From: Mesorhizobium sp. BR1-1-16
GTDB taxonomy: Bacteria; Pseudomonadota; Alphaproteobacteria; Rhizobiales; Kaistiaceae
Assembly: GCF_020165495.1 (NCBI RefSeq)
Contig: NZ_JAIUIE010000002.1
Span: 186,001 to 250,000 of the forward strand
Direction of reading: 5' to 3'
DNA length: 64,000 nucleotides
A model generated the notes under the pieces. It was not told the origin of the DNA, did no database searches, and was given only the letters and a program-made list of their open reading frames with translations. The position numbers and the translations under genes are program-made. Of the stretch, positions 20,081-28,860 are shown in pieces. Every line of letters begins with the position of its first letter. The first letter of the stretch is position 1.

Positions 20081-20120
20081 CGGCGACGGGCGGGAGGGGC
20101 CTGGCCCCCGCCCGTCGCCG
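20081..20120 (+). terminator. Strong GC-rich hairpin after the YciF-like gene
   Basis: A perfect 14-bp inverted repeat (CGGCGACGGGCGGG / CCCGCCCGTCGCCG) with a 12-base loop starts 13 bp after the stop codon. There is no T tract, so it may terminate inefficiently or stabilise the mRNA 3' end. Confidence 0.55.
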
Positions 20121-20204
20121 ATGTCGCGGCGCGCATCATGCGCGTCGAACCTCAATCGGCGACTTTCACAGACCGCGCGGCCATCGGCGGCTCAGGAGCA
20201 CCCC

Positions 20205-20981
20205 ATGGAACTTCACGGCAAGGTTTCGCTCGTCACGGGCGCGGGCAGCGGCATCGGCCGGGCCGCGGCGCTGAAGCTCGCCGATGCGGGCTCGGACGTC
20301 GCCGTCATCAGCCGCTCGCCGGACGAGATCGCCGAGGTTGCCGCCGAGATCGAGCGACGCGGCCGCCGCGCGATCGCGATTCCGGCCGACATCGCCGACG
20401 CCGAAGCGATGGAGGCGGCCGTCGAACGTATCGTTGCCGAACTCGGCGGCCTCGATGTCGTCTTCGCGAATGCCGGCATCAATGGCGTCTGGGCGCCGCT
20501 GCATGAGCTTTCGCCAGAGGATTGGGACGCGACCAGCCGCATCAACCTGCGCGGCACGTTCCTGACGCTGCGCTACACGGTTCCGGTGATGCTCGAGACC
20601 GGCGGCTCGATCATCATCACCTCCTCGATCAACGGGACACGCACCTTCACCACGCCAGGCGCATCGGCCTATGCCACGACCAAGGCTGGACAACTGGCGC
20701 TCGGCCAGATGGCGGCGCTGGAGTTGGCGCGCTACCGCATCCGCGTCAACGTGATCTGCCCCGGCGCGATCGAGACCGAGATCGACGACAACACCGAAAA
20801 ACAGGGGGCCGAGCCGCCTGTCCCGGCGGAGTTCCCTGAAGGGACCGTACCGCTGACGCACGGCGCGCCCGGCAGCAGCGACGAAGTGGCCGACCTCGTA
20901 CTCTTTCTCGCGTCCGAACGCTCGCGCCACATCACAGGCACCCCGATCTGGATCGATGGCGGCCAGTCGCTGCTGGTTTGA
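20205..20981 (+). CDS. SDR family oxidoreductase
   Basis: A 258-aa classical SDR starting M-E-L-H-G-K-V-S-L-V-T-G-A-G-S-G-I-G, with N-A-G in the fourth strand, Ser in I-I-T-S-S-I-N-G and Y-A-T-T-K as catalytic Tyr/Lys. AGGAG lies 7 nt upstream of the ATG at 20205. It follows the ferritin-like gene on the same strand after a strong hairpin, and ends 6 bp from the convergent aminotransferase gene. Substrate cannot be told. Confidence 0.9.
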   Translation: MELHGKVSLVTGAGSGIGRAAALKLADAGSDVAVISRSPDEIAEVAAEIERRGRRAIAIPADIADAEAMEAAVERIVAELGGLDVVFANAGINGVWAPLHELSPEDWDATSRINLRGTFLTLRYTVPVMLETGGSIIITSSINGTRTFTTPGASAYATTKAGQLALGQMAALELARYRIRVNVICPGAIETEIDDNTEKQGAEPPVPAEFPEGTVPLTHGAPGSSDEVADLVLFLASERSRHITGTPIWIDGGQSLLV

Positions 20982-20987
20982 TCGATC

Positions 20988-22175
20988 TCAGCGCAGGAAG
21001 CTGCGCAACCGGTCGAGCCCATCCTCGATCTTTTCGGGAGCGGCCGCGAAGCACCAGCGCAGCCAGCCTTCGCCTTCCGGCCCGAAGGCGCTGCCGGGCG
21101 CGAGCCCAAGGCCAACCTCCTCGACGAGGTCGCGGGCCAGGGCCATGCAGTCGGGGCGGCCCTCGATGCGGAAGAAGGCATACATCGCGCCGTCCGCTTC
21201 CGGAATCTCGACCCCGCCAAGCGATTTCAGCCCATCGACGAGCAGCGAGCGCGAATGCGCGAGATCGGCGCGGAACCGGCTGACCTCGCCTTCGCTCCGC
21301 GCATCCGAAACGGCGGCGAGTGCGCCATGCTGGGTGAAGTCCGGCAGGCAGGACGTGTTGAACTCGATGACCTTGGCGAGATCGTTCATCATGGCACGCG
21401 GCGCCGTGATCCAGCCGGCGCGCCATCCGGTCATGCGCCACGCCTTGGAGAAGCTGTTGACGACGATCAGCCGATCCTCGGCATCGGCGATGGCGAGCAT
21501 CGACGGCGCCGTTTCGACGCCAGGCCGGAAGACGAGGCGCTCATAGACATCGTCGGAAAGAATCCAGATGCCATGGTGCCGGCAATGCGCGAGGAGCGCC
21601 GCCTGGTCCTCAGCCTCGATCGTCCATCCCGTCGGGTTATTGGGCGAGTTGACGATGAGGAGGCGCGTCTCCGGCGTCAGCGCGTCGATCAGCCGCTCGA
21701 CATCGAGACGCCAGCGGCCGTTCTCGATGACCAGTGCATGGCGGACGACGTCAGCGCCCATGATCCGCGGCATTTCCGCAATGTTCGGCCAGATCGGCGT
21801 CACGACCACGACCCGGTCTCCCGGTGAGACGAGCATCTGCGACGTCAGCATCAATCCGGAATCGCCCGAACCGACGACGGCAATACGCTCTTCGTCGAGC
21901 GCGATGCCATGCAGGGCGTTGCTGTAGCGGGCGATGGCGCTGCGCAGCGCCGGACGGCCGAGATTTTGCGAATAGAAGGTTTCCTGCCGCTTCAGCGAGG
22001 CGATCGCGGCATCGGAAATGAAATCCGGCGTCGGCTGGTCGCTCTCGCCGAACCAGAACGTCGCCATGTCGCGTCGTCCCATGGCGGCATTGGCGATGAC
22101 GCGGATCCGCGAGGCGGCGAGCGCCCGGATCTCGGGACGAGCATGCGGCGGAAAGGCAGAAGTTTCAGGCGTCAT
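20988..22175 (-). CDS. Class I/II pyridoxal-phosphate aminotransferase
   Basis: A 395-aa fold-type I PLP enzyme. The substrate-binding N-x-P-T-G is in V-N-S-P-N-N-P-T-G-W (about 176-184), the PLP-contacting S-D-D-V-Y-E at 207-212, and the Schiff-base Lys244 in S-F-S-K-A-W-R; the C-terminal Arg of the carboxylate site is in L-R-W-C-F. The ATG at 22175 has GGAG upstream; an upstream in-frame Met at 22235 lacks family similarity. Likely a transaminase of amino acids with 2-oxoacids; the exact pair is unknown. Confidence 0.92.
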   Translation of the reverse strand: MTPETSAFPPHARPEIRALAASRIRVIANAAMGRRDMATFWFGESDQPTPDFISDAAIASLKRQETFYSQNLGRPALRSAIARYSNALHGIALDEERIAVVGSGDSGLMLTSQMLVSPGDRVVVVTPIWPNIAEMPRIMGADVVRHALVIENGRWRLDVERLIDALTPETRLLIVNSPNNPTGWTIEAEDQAALLAHCRHHGIWILSDDVYERLVFRPGVETAPSMLAIADAEDRLIVVNSFSKAWRMTGWRAGWITAPRAMMNDLAKVIEFNTSCLPDFTQHGALAAVSDARSEGEVSRFRADLAHSRSLLVDGLKSLGGVEIPEADGAMYAFFRIEGRPDCMALARDLVEEVGLGLAPGSAFGPEGEGWLRWCFAAAPEKIEDGLDRLRSFLR

Positions 22176-22517
22176 CCAAGGCTCCGTCCGGCATGGCAGG
22201 GCTGACCACGCATCATGCCGCCGCCACCGCGTCACGGCGGTTGGTTACGAGGGATCAGCCAAGGGCGCAAGCCTCAAGGGCATGCACGGGTCGAACAGGA
22301 GAGGCCGCACGGAGAGAAGGCAAATGGTGCTGCGGGCGTCGTCGCAGAGTTGCGTTATCAAACTGTAGATGCTCAGCAATCCCCAGTTTGGTTCGGGAGA
22401 AGGCCAACGGAAAGGCGGAACATATCGTTCGTTGTGAACGTCCCGTTCGGCGACCGGCCTCAACTGAACGCGCTTAAATCGTTGAAAGTCACATGGCCGG
22501 AGATAGGTCCTGGCCTC
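22176..22517. other. Intergenic region between GreA-like and aminotransferase genes
   Basis: 342 bp without a supportable gene. It must hold the promoter of the aminotransferase. The only structure noticed is a short CGTTC-N5-GAACG inverted repeat at 22426-22440, too small to interpret. Confidence 0.5.
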
Positions 22518-23000
22518 TTAACCAACGGAGAGGATCTCGAGTTCGCTGTTCCCGAATTGGACAACGTCGCCAACGCTTTTCCCAAGCAAGGCCGTCGCCA
22601 CCGGAGAACCATGCGATATCGAACCCCGGGAAGGGTCGGCCTCGTCCTCGCCGACGATCCGGAACGTCTGCTGCCGACCATCGTCACGCTCGAAGGTGAC
22701 GGTATGGCCGAAGGCAATCGCGTCATTCGAGGTTGGCGCCGGCACCACCTGGGCCGTGCGAACGCGTTCGGCGTAGTAACGCATATCCCGGACGGGAAGC
22801 GCCGACTGCCGCCGCCTTTCGTTGACATCCTCCAGCGCGTCAGCGGCCTCAAAAGCCTCTCGCGCCTTGGCCAGTTCATCTTGCAGCATATGGAGGCCAA
22901 CCTCCGTGACGAGGTTGATGCGGTCGGAGATCGGACGAGCGGGCAGAATGGTCTCGGACGCGGCCTCGGCACTTTCTTCTTTGACAAAAGCCACGCTCAA
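22518..23000 (-). CDS. GreA/GreB-family transcription elongation factor-like protein
   Basis: A 160-aa protein with the two GreA parts: an N-terminal helical region (residues 35-70, L-Q-D-E-L-A-K-A-R-E-A-F) and the FKBP-like C-terminal domain with V-T-F-E-R-D-D-G-x-x-x-T-F-R-I-V-G-E-D-E-A-D-P and G-x-I-S-H-G-S-P-V-A-x-A-L-L-G-K. The start is a TTG at 23000 with AGGAG 9 nt upstream. The N-terminal coiled coil is shorter than in housekeeping GreA, so it is probably an accessory paralogue of the kind found in many rhizobia, affecting RNA polymerase backtracking or competing at its secondary channel. Confidence 0.85.
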   Translation of the reverse strand: MSVAFVKEESAEAASETILPARPISDRINLVTEVGLHMLQDELAKAREAFEAADALEDVNERRRQSALPVRDMRYYAERVRTAQVVPAPTSNDAIAFGHTVTFERDDGRQQTFRIVGEDEADPSRGSISHGSPVATALLGKSVGDVVQFGNSELEILSVG

Positions 23001-23259
23001 TGGACCGGTCTCCTGTCTGGGACTATCCGAACCCGACTAACGGACAGTGTGAGATAAGGCTGCAAAGCATTCGGCACAACGGCGTCCGCTCCTCGAGGCG
23101 ACTGGCACGAACGATGTGAAGGCAACCGGCCTTGCCGAGCCGGCGTCGCAGCGTCAATGCCCGTCTCAACAAGGCGTTCAGCCTAGCAAGTGCTCCGGCT
23201 CTGCGCCAACTTCAGACATTCGACACGCGCCGGAACCCCGACATTCGTAACCCCATGGT

Positions 23260-24171
23260 TCACGCCGCCCCTGTGTCCGTTGCGATCTCCCGCACGAAGT
23301 CCAGAAAGGCCCGAACCTTTGCCGGCGGCAGGTGACGCGAGGGATAATAGGCGTAGAGCGGATACAGTTCCTCGGACCACTCCGGCAGGATCTGGACGAG
23401 GTCGCCCGCTGACAGAAGGGGCGCAAGACCCACGGCGAGGCTCTGGAAGATCCCCTGGCCTGCTATGCAGGCGGAGAGCGCAACGGAAGGATCGTCCAGC
23501 ATCAGGCGGCTCGAGACCTTGACTCCGATCGACTCGCCGTTGCGTCGAAATTCCCAGGGAAACGGCAATCCGGTCTGCGGATCGCGGAACAGCAGCGCCT
23601 CATGATGGACGAGGTCGTGAGGCGAGTGCGGTTGCCCATGACGATCCAGATAGCCGGGCGAGGCCACCGTCACCACGCGCGTGTCCAGCAGTTTCCGGGC
23701 GATGAGGGACGACGTATCCGGCGGACCGAACCGCACCGCGACGTCGACGCCGGACATCATCTCCTCGCGGTAATTGCTGGTGAAGACGTCCACTGAGAGC
23801 AACGGGTGGCGCTGCAGGAACCGCTGCAGATTTGAAGCGAGCACCATGCGCGCAAACCACGGGTCCACCGACACGCGCAGCCGGCCTCGCACCACCGCCG
23901 CCGCTCCGGCAGCCTCCGACGCGGCCTCGTCGAGGCCGGCGAGCAGCGGCATCACCTGCGCGTGGAAGCGGCGTCCCTCTTCAGTGAGGCTGACCTCGCG
24001 TGGGCCGCGGTCGAACAGTCGAACGCCGACCCGCGCTTCCAGCCGTGCGACGGCTCGGCTCACGCCCGAAGGCGTCAGACCAAGCATCTCGGCAGCGCGC
24101 GCAAAATTGCCCGCTTCGGTGACGGCAGCCATGACGCCGACTCCGGTCAGCAATCGCGTGTCGAACACCAT
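23260..24171 (-). CDS. LysR family transcriptional regulator
   Basis: A 303-aa LysR regulator: winged helix at residues 8-65 (F-A-R-A-A-E-M-L-G-L-T-P-S-G-V-S-R-A-V-A-R-L-E, split over the recognition helix) and a periplasmic-binding-like effector domain. GGAGCG stands 8 nt before the ATG at 24171; an in-frame TTG at 24195 is less likely. It diverges from an NmrA-like oxidoreductase gene, the standard layout in which LysR controls its neighbour. Confidence 0.93.
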   Translation of the reverse strand: MVFDTRLLTGVGVMAAVTEAGNFARAAEMLGLTPSGVSRAVARLEARVGVRLFDRGPREVSLTEEGRRFHAQVMPLLAGLDEAASEAAGAAAVVRGRLRVSVDPWFARMVLASNLQRFLQRHPLLSVDVFTSNYREEMMSGVDVAVRFGPPDTSSLIARKLLDTRVVTVASPGYLDRHGQPHSPHDLVHHEALLFRDPQTGLPFPWEFRRNGESIGVKVSSRLMLDDPSVALSACIAGQGIFQSLAVGLAPLLSAGDLVQILPEWSEELYPLYAYYPSRHLPPAKVRAFLDFVREIATDTGAA

Positions 24172-24204
24172 GCTTCGCGCTCCGGCTCTGACCAAGAGTG
24201 AATC

Positions 24205-24223
24205 TCAGTCAACATAGCACTGA
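24205..24223. promoter_or_regulatory. Possible LysR-type binding site
   Basis: TCAGT-N9-ACTGA, an interrupted dyad in the 286-bp divergent gap between the LysR gene and the oxidoreductase, 34 bp from the LysR start. Position and symmetry fit an autoregulatory LysR box; the match to the T-N11-A rule is only approximate. Confidence 0.35.
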
Positions 24224-24457
24224 TACGAATGCGCGTGAATCACACCCCGGCGCGCCGTACAACATCTCCATCACGGAACCGCGGTGAAGCGTGCTGACCC
24301 AATCGAAATTTCTTCGATGCGGAAGGGGGTCGGCCACGAACGTCCAGGGCGTGCCCTTCCATGCCGAACGCGTGGTCGCGCTCTACGGCGCCGTCGAGCG
24401 CGAACTCTGTGCCGGTCTGACCTGACCGCGCACTCCCACATCCATAGGAGAACCACC

Positions 24458-25339
24458 ATGTATGCCATCACCGGAATCACCGGCAAGGTCGGCGGCGCCC
24501 TGGCGCGTAGCCTGCTGGCCGAGAAACTGCCCGTGCGGGCCGTGCTGCGCGACGAGACCAAGGCGGCCGAGTGGCGCGCCAGGGGTTGCCAGATTGCCAT
24601 CGCCGAGATGGATGATGCGGTCAGCCTCGGCGCCGCCTTCAAGGATGCGGACGGGGTCTTCATTCTACCGCCATCGCAGTTCGACCCGGAGCCAGGCTTT
24701 CCGGAAGTTCGCCGCGTCATCCACGCCGTGACCGAAGCGCTCGGCGAAACGCGTCTGGCAAAGGTCGTCTCCCTCTCGACCATCGGTGCCGACGCGCTAC
24801 AAGAGAACCTGCTGTATCAGCACACGCTGATGGAGGAAGCGTTGGGCGGGCTCGGCCTTGCGGTCACATTCCTCCGGCCCGCCTGGTTCATGGAGAATGC
24901 GCAGTGGGACATTCCTGCCGCGCGCGATGAAGGCGTGCTGCGCAGTTTCCTCCAGCCGGCCGACAAGCCGTTCCCGATGATCGCGACTGAGGATGTCGGC
25001 CACACCGCCGCCCGCCTGCTGCGCGAGGACTGGGACGGAACGCGGTTTGTAGAGCTGGAAGGACCCACGCGCGTCTCCCCGAACGACATGGCCCGCGCCT
25101 TCGCCGCCGCGCTGGGGCATCCGGTGTCGGTCGAGATCGTGCCGCGCGAGGCATGGGAGGGCATCTTCCGCGCGCAGGGTACGCAAAACCCCACGCCCCG
25201 GATCCGCATGATCGACGGCTTCAACGAAGGCTGGATCGACTTTGCCGATCACGGCCGTGGGGCGCGGAAGGGGACCATCACCATTGAGACCGTCATCGCC
25301 GAGCTGGTGAAGGCCAGTCGCGGCAAAGCTCTCGCCTGA
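24458..25339 (+). CDS. NmrA/NAD(P)H-binding atypical SDR protein
   Basis: A 293-aa atypical SDR. The N-terminal dinucleotide motif is Y-A-I-T-G-I-T-G-K-V-G (residues 2-12), and residues 135-160 have F-L-R-P-A-W-F-M-E-N, a phrase typical of the NmrA-like/QorB-like group (E. coli YtfG type). The catalytic Tyr of classical SDRs is not evident. AGGAG precedes the ATG at 24458. Probably a quinone or small-molecule reductase or a redox sensor; controlled by the divergent LysR gene. Confidence 0.88.
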   Translation: MYAITGITGKVGGALARSLLAEKLPVRAVLRDETKAAEWRARGCQIAIAEMDDAVSLGAAFKDADGVFILPPSQFDPEPGFPEVRRVIHAVTEALGETRLAKVVSLSTIGADALQENLLYQHTLMEEALGGLGLAVTFLRPAWFMENAQWDIPAARDEGVLRSFLQPADKPFPMIATEDVGHTAARLLREDWDGTRFVELEGPTRVSPNDMARAFAAALGHPVSVEIVPREAWEGIFRAQGTQNPTPRIRMIDGFNEGWIDFADHGRGARKGTITIETVIAELVKASRGKALA

Positions 25340-25588
25340 GCTGCAGCTCAGCAGGCATCGGGGAGACAGTGGCAACCGTCAGCTCTCGCCCGTCGCCATG
25401 GCGAGCTTAACGTGCGACTTTTGAAACAGACGTTTCGCTGGTTTCTTTCGCAAGAGCGATCTGTTGGCGGAATTAAGAACACCTGAACCTGTGTGCCGAC
25501 AACGAGATCACGGCCAGCCTCGAAACGTGTTTGATCTGACGGTCGTAGTGGATCAAGACGGTGGCCGAATGTCTGCGGGGCCCGAAAG

Positions 25589-26587
25589 GTGACCGACCCA
25601 TCCACATCGTTCATCGCCGAGCCGGCGACCCATCCGGCGCTGCTAAGAACGCTGACGGCCGCCGGTTTGCCTGCGACCGGACGCTTTCTTCAAACATCCG
25701 GTTGGGTCAGCCGTGTCTGGGTGGGTGATGAATATGTTGTTCGATTGAACAAGGACCCGCGGTTCAGTGGCGCATATCGCCACGAAGCCGCGGTCGTCAG
25801 TCTGCTCATCGGCAGCGAGGTCCCGCACGCCCGGCACGTCGCCCACGGCGACGGCCCAGACGGGCCGTGGTATGTCTCAGAACGCCTGCCGGGCCGCAGC
25901 CTCAGTGACGCATGGCCGGCAGCGGATTCTTCCACGCGCCAAGCGATCATCGAAAGCCTTGGCGCTGCGTTGCGGGCTCTGCATCGCGTTCCTGTTCCGA
26001 CTGGTCTGCTGCCGCCCTGGCTGGCCGACGCGCTCGACGGTGCGCCATGGCCGGCATACCACCCACCGATCGTGAGTGCGGCGCTTCAGCAGGCTGGCGC
26101 CGCCCGGCTGCGTCCCGGTCACGACCCCGGCTTACTCGCGGAGGCCGCCGAGTGGATCGAGGAGCGGCTGTCGTTGTTCGCCAACGACGAACACGTCCTC
26201 GTCCATGGCGATCTTCATGGCTCCAATGTGATCGTCGACCAGGGACACGTCACCGGTCTTGTCGACTTCGCCGAGGCGGTCGCTCAGCCAGCGGATGTGG
26301 AGCTCGATACCATCCTGCGCTGGTGCGCGAGAGCGAGCGAGTTCCCGCCCCGACCCGATGAAAAAGGCCTCGACGAGACCACGCTCGCAGAAATCCCCGC
26401 ATGGCTGCGCGGCGCGTATCCGGAGCTGTTCGCGCGCGAGCATCTGCGGGAGCGCTTGAACTTCTACGACATGTACGGTGAACTCGCTCTTCACGCACAC
26501 CACCCCCAGCCAGAGATGCGCGAAGCGGCGCGCGCCCGCATCGCTCGCCTGCTTTCTGGCTATAACCATCTCGATGGACTCGCCTGA
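25589..26587 (+). CDS. Aminoglycoside phosphotransferase (APH) family kinase
   Basis: A 332-aa APH/choline-kinase-fold protein. The N-lobe has V-V-R-L-N-K; the catalytic loop is H-G-D-L-H-G-S-N at 206-213 (Asp208 as base, Asn213 binding Mg), and G-L-V-D-F-A-E supplies the second metal-binding Asp. Start is a GTG at 25589 with only a weak ribosome site. Family members phosphorylate aminoglycosides, macrolides or ordinary metabolites, and resistance cannot be inferred from the family alone. Just left (25340-25588) is a gap with no recognisable gene. The kinase lies next to a decayed integrase and may have come with that island. Confidence 0.85.
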   Translation: MTDPSTSFIAEPATHPALLRTLTAAGLPATGRFLQTSGWVSRVWVGDEYVVRLNKDPRFSGAYRHEAAVVSLLIGSEVPHARHVAHGDGPDGPWYVSERLPGRSLSDAWPAADSSTRQAIIESLGAALRALHRVPVPTGLLPPWLADALDGAPWPAYHPPIVSAALQQAGAARLRPGHDPGLLAEAAEWIEERLSLFANDEHVLVHGDLHGSNVIVDQGHVTGLVDFAEAVAQPADVELDTILRWCARASEFPPRPDEKGLDETTLAEIPAWLRGAYPELFAREHLRERLNFYDMYGELALHAHHPQPEMREAARARIARLLSGYNHLDGLA

Positions 26588-26698
26588 TAGGTCGTCGTCT
26601 TCGCGCCAGAAGCGCAAATTCGATGCGGTTATCACGTACGGCCGGCTTGGGGCCGTCAGCCGCCAGACTGCTAGTGGCGCTGTGCGCTGATTGCGTGG

Positions 26699-27295
26699 GT
26701 GTCGTACTTCGGCAGCATCGCAGCGCCCTCTAGTGCGGGACAGGCGGCCGGGGACGTCTCGTTCGTGAACTCGACAATTATCGAAGGGGCCTCCACGACG
26801 GCGGTCGAAGTGGGCTCGCGCGGGGGCAATGGCCAGCGTGGTGAGCCCGGCGGCGTGGGCAAGGCCGGAGGCAACGCCGGCACGGTATCCTTCCAGCAGC
26901 TTGCGCCCGCTTCAGGATCGGGCGTACAGGCGAGGTCGACATCGCTCGTCTCCGTCTATTCGATCGGCGGATGGGGCGGGGTTGGGCAGGCAGGGTTGGG
27001 CCGTGGCGGCTCCGCCGGAGGGATATCGGCAGTCCTGGACGCAAGCATTGCGACGCAGGGCGATAATTTTACCGGCCTCTGGGTGCGTTCGGAGGGAGGT
27101 CAGACCGGCAACAACGTGCCGGACGTCGTCGTCACCTCGGCTGGACCACTCCCCTTCGGCTTCAGCACGGCGAGCCTGGCGCAACCTTGGAAGAGCGCCA
27201 ATGGCGGCCAGGTGAATCTCAACACGGCGAGCAAGTACGTCGTGTCGACGCAAGGGGACCGCGCATTCGGTATCGTGCTCGAATCCGTGGGTGGT
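26699..27295 (+). pseudogene. Fragment of an autotransporter-type adhesin passenger domain
   Basis: About 199 codons of glycine/serine/asparagine-rich sequence: G-G-N-G-Q-R-G-E-P-G-G-V-G-K-A-G-G-N-A-G and later V-S-T-Q-G-D-R-A-F-G-I-V-L-E-S-V-G-G. The last phrase is the repeat signature of large autotransporters in rhizobia and related bacteria (T-x-G-D-x-A-x-G-I-x-A-Q-S-I-G-G-G). No signal peptide, no beta-barrel and no real start (only a GTG) are present; the frame runs into unrelated sequence near 27300, beside the integrase remnant. It is therefore a leftover of a much larger gene. Confidence 0.65.
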
Positions 27296-27319
27296 GCCTC
27301 TGCCGCTCCACATGGCGCG

Positions 27320-27576
27320 TCTCGGCGAGCACACCGAGCACACCGAGCGCCTGACGCGGCATAGGCACTTCATGCACCCGGCGGATCTTCGGTCGCGATC
27401 CAAGTGTCGGGCCGGCGAGATCGACGAGCATCCAACGACGTTTCGTCACGGTCGAAGCGGCCGCCACCGTCAGAGAACTTGTAGTCACGGCCCTTGCCTC
27501 TAGCAGTGCGGCAGGCGGTGTCTGAAAGTGCCCGTTTCAGAGCCCGATTGTCGGCCTCGCAAAGCCAAAACGGCAC
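27320..27576 (-). pseudogene. Decayed P4-type tyrosine integrase
   Basis: Two fragments in different frames on the minus strand. The first (27576 to about 27460) gives A-L-S-D-T-A-C-R-T-A-R-G-K-G-R-D-Y-K-F-S, followed by D-G-G-G, the hallmark N-terminus (DUF4102) of P4-like integrases. The second (about 27440 to 27320) gives R-P-K-I-R-R-V-H-E-V-P-M-P-R-Q-A-L, matching the K-x-R-R-x-H-x-V-P-L-S-x-Q-A-L stretch that precedes the catalytic domain. The whole middle and the catalytic C-terminus are gone. Its N-terminus faces the 3' end of tRNA-Phe about 160 bp away, exactly where P4-type islands place their integrase. Confidence 0.65.
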
Positions 27577-27734
27577 GCTGAAGCCAACAGCAAGGCCAAG
27601 ATTTTCGTGCGATGTCTAAAAGGGAGCCGACAGCTTCTGACAGAACGTGAGAGGCCAGAACTGCAGAAAGCCGCGTCAGCCCAAGCCTGTTTGATACAAC
27701 AGGAACGGAGCTGACAGGATCTGACAGGGGGCAA
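27577..27734. other. Gap between integrase remnant and tRNA-Phe
   Basis: 158 bp without a gene. If an island integrated here, the attachment core would be the 3' end of the tRNA (27735-27760). I could not find a second copy of that core further left by eye. Confidence 0.4.
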
Positions 27735-27810
27735 ATGGTGCCTGGGGGCGGAATCGAACCACCGACACGCGGATTTTCAATCCGCTGCTCTACCAACTGA
27801 GCTACCCAGG
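27735..27810 (-). tRNA. tRNA-Phe (anticodon GAA)
   Basis: Folds as a complete 76-nt cloverleaf: acceptor GCCTGGG/CCCAGGC, D-arm GCTC-AGTTGGTA-GAGC, anticodon stem GCGGA/TCCGC with loop TTGAAAA (anticodon GAA), variable loop GTGTC, T-arm GGTGG-TTCGATT-CCGCC, and an encoded ACCA end. Its 3' end points to the integrase remnant. Confidence 0.97.
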
Positions 27811-27913
27811 CCCACGCGCGGCGCGCTTGGCGCTGCGAAGACTGCGGCCTTATAGGGGAGCGCGCGGAACCTGTCCAGAGCCTCGAAAAGCAGGCTGTGG
27901 ATGGTTCGTCCGC

Positions 27914-28144
27914 TCACCGATCCTCGCCGTCGTCGTCGACAACAGGGTCGCTCTCCTCGCTTTCGACGGCGGGAATGGCGTAGCGGCCGGATAGCCATGA
28001 ATTGAGGTCGATGTCCTTGCAGCGCTTCGAACAGAAGGGGTAGGCCTCGCGTTGCGAATCCTTGCCGCAGATCGGGCAGGGTCGGCGCGGGCGCAGCGGC
28101 AGGATATCGGCCGCCCGGGCTGGTATCGTCTTGTCGTCGGTCAT
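27914..28144 (-). CDS. yacG: DNA gyrase inhibitor YacG
   Basis: A 76-aa zinc-binding protein with the four YacG cysteines Cys23, Cys26, Cys38 and Cys42 (R-P-C-P-I-C-G-K ... [13 protein letters not shown]), followed by [11 protein letters not shown] and an acidic tail. E. coli YacG binds GyrB and inhibits gyrase. It is the last gene of the minus-strand maf-yacG pair, 13 bp after maf, as in many alphaproteobacteria. Confidence 0.93.
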   Translation of the reverse strand: MTDDKTIPARAADILPLRPRRPCPICGKDSQREAYPFCSKRCKDIDLNSWLSGRYAIPAVESEESDPVVDDDGEDR

Positions 28145-28156
28145 GTCTCTGGTCCG

Positions 28157-28780
28157 TCAGGCCGGCTCAAGCCAGCCTTTCTTGGCTGGATAGCCTTCGC
28201 CCTCCAGCATGGTGATGGTCTCATAGAGCGGCAGGCCGACGACAGAGGGGTAGGAGCCGACGAGCTTCACGACGAAGCTGCCGGCGAGGCCCTGGATCGC
28301 ATAGCCGCCAGCCTTGCCGCGCCACTCTCCCGACGCAAGATAGGTTTCCATCTCCAGCCGCGAAAGACGCTTGAAGCGAACTTTCGTCTCCACGAGCCTC
28401 TGGCGGATCGTGCCTTTGGGCGTCGCGAGCGCGATGGCCGTGTAGACATGGTGCGACCGGCCCGAAAGCAGCAGCAGGCATTCCGACGCTTCTTCCTGGA
28501 AGTCGGCTTTCGGCAGGATGCGTCGTCCGACGGCGACCACGGTGTCGGCGGCGAGGATATAGGCTCCGGCCTGCTCGGGATTGCGCGCCGAAAGCGCCAG
28601 CGCCGCCTCCGCCTTGGCTCGCGCGAGGCGCTTCGCGAGGCTGCGCGGCAGCTCGTTCTTCAGCGGGGTCTCGTCGAGCGAGGTCGGCATCAGCCCATCC
28701 GGCTCGATCCCCGCCTGGGCAAGGAGCTGCAGGCGCCGCGGACTGGCGGAGGCGAGCAGGAGCTTCGGCGTATCGGTCAT
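28157..28780 (-). CDS. Maf-like nucleoside triphosphate pyrophosphatase
   Basis: About 207 aa with the Maf signature L-L-A-S-A-S-P-R-R near the N-terminus, the catalytic D-T-V-V and a late [10 protein letters not shown]. Maf proteins hydrolyse modified or canonical NTPs (dTTP, UTP or methylated bases) and limit misincorporation or cell division. The ATG at 28780 starts right before the conserved region; an upstream GTG at 28807 is possible but without a ribosome site. Confidence 0.92.
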   Translation of the reverse strand: MTDTPKLLLASASPRRLQLLAQAGIEPDGLMPTSLDETPLKNELPRSLAKRLARAKAEAALALSARNPEQAGAYILAADTVVAVGRRILPKADFQEEASECLLLLSGRSHHVYTAIALATPKGTIRQRLVETKVRFKRLSRLEMETYLASGEWRGKAGGYAIQGLAGSFVVKLVGSYPSVVGLPLYETITMLEGEGYPAKKGWLEPA

Positions 28781-28860
28781 CGGCAATCCGGAATGAGGAG
28801 CAATCACGCGGCGGACACTAGTTCATTTCGCTCAGGAAGGCATAGCGCCTGCGGCACGTA

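Noticed and set aside
25340-25588. Possible insertion-sequence remnant beside the APH-family gene
   Set aside because: The stretch looks slightly different in composition, but no transposase motif or terminal inverted repeat could be recognised.
25589-26587. Antibiotic-resistance call for the APH-family gene
   Set aside because: The fold also covers metabolite kinases and the sequence shows no feature specific to a known aminoglycoside enzyme.
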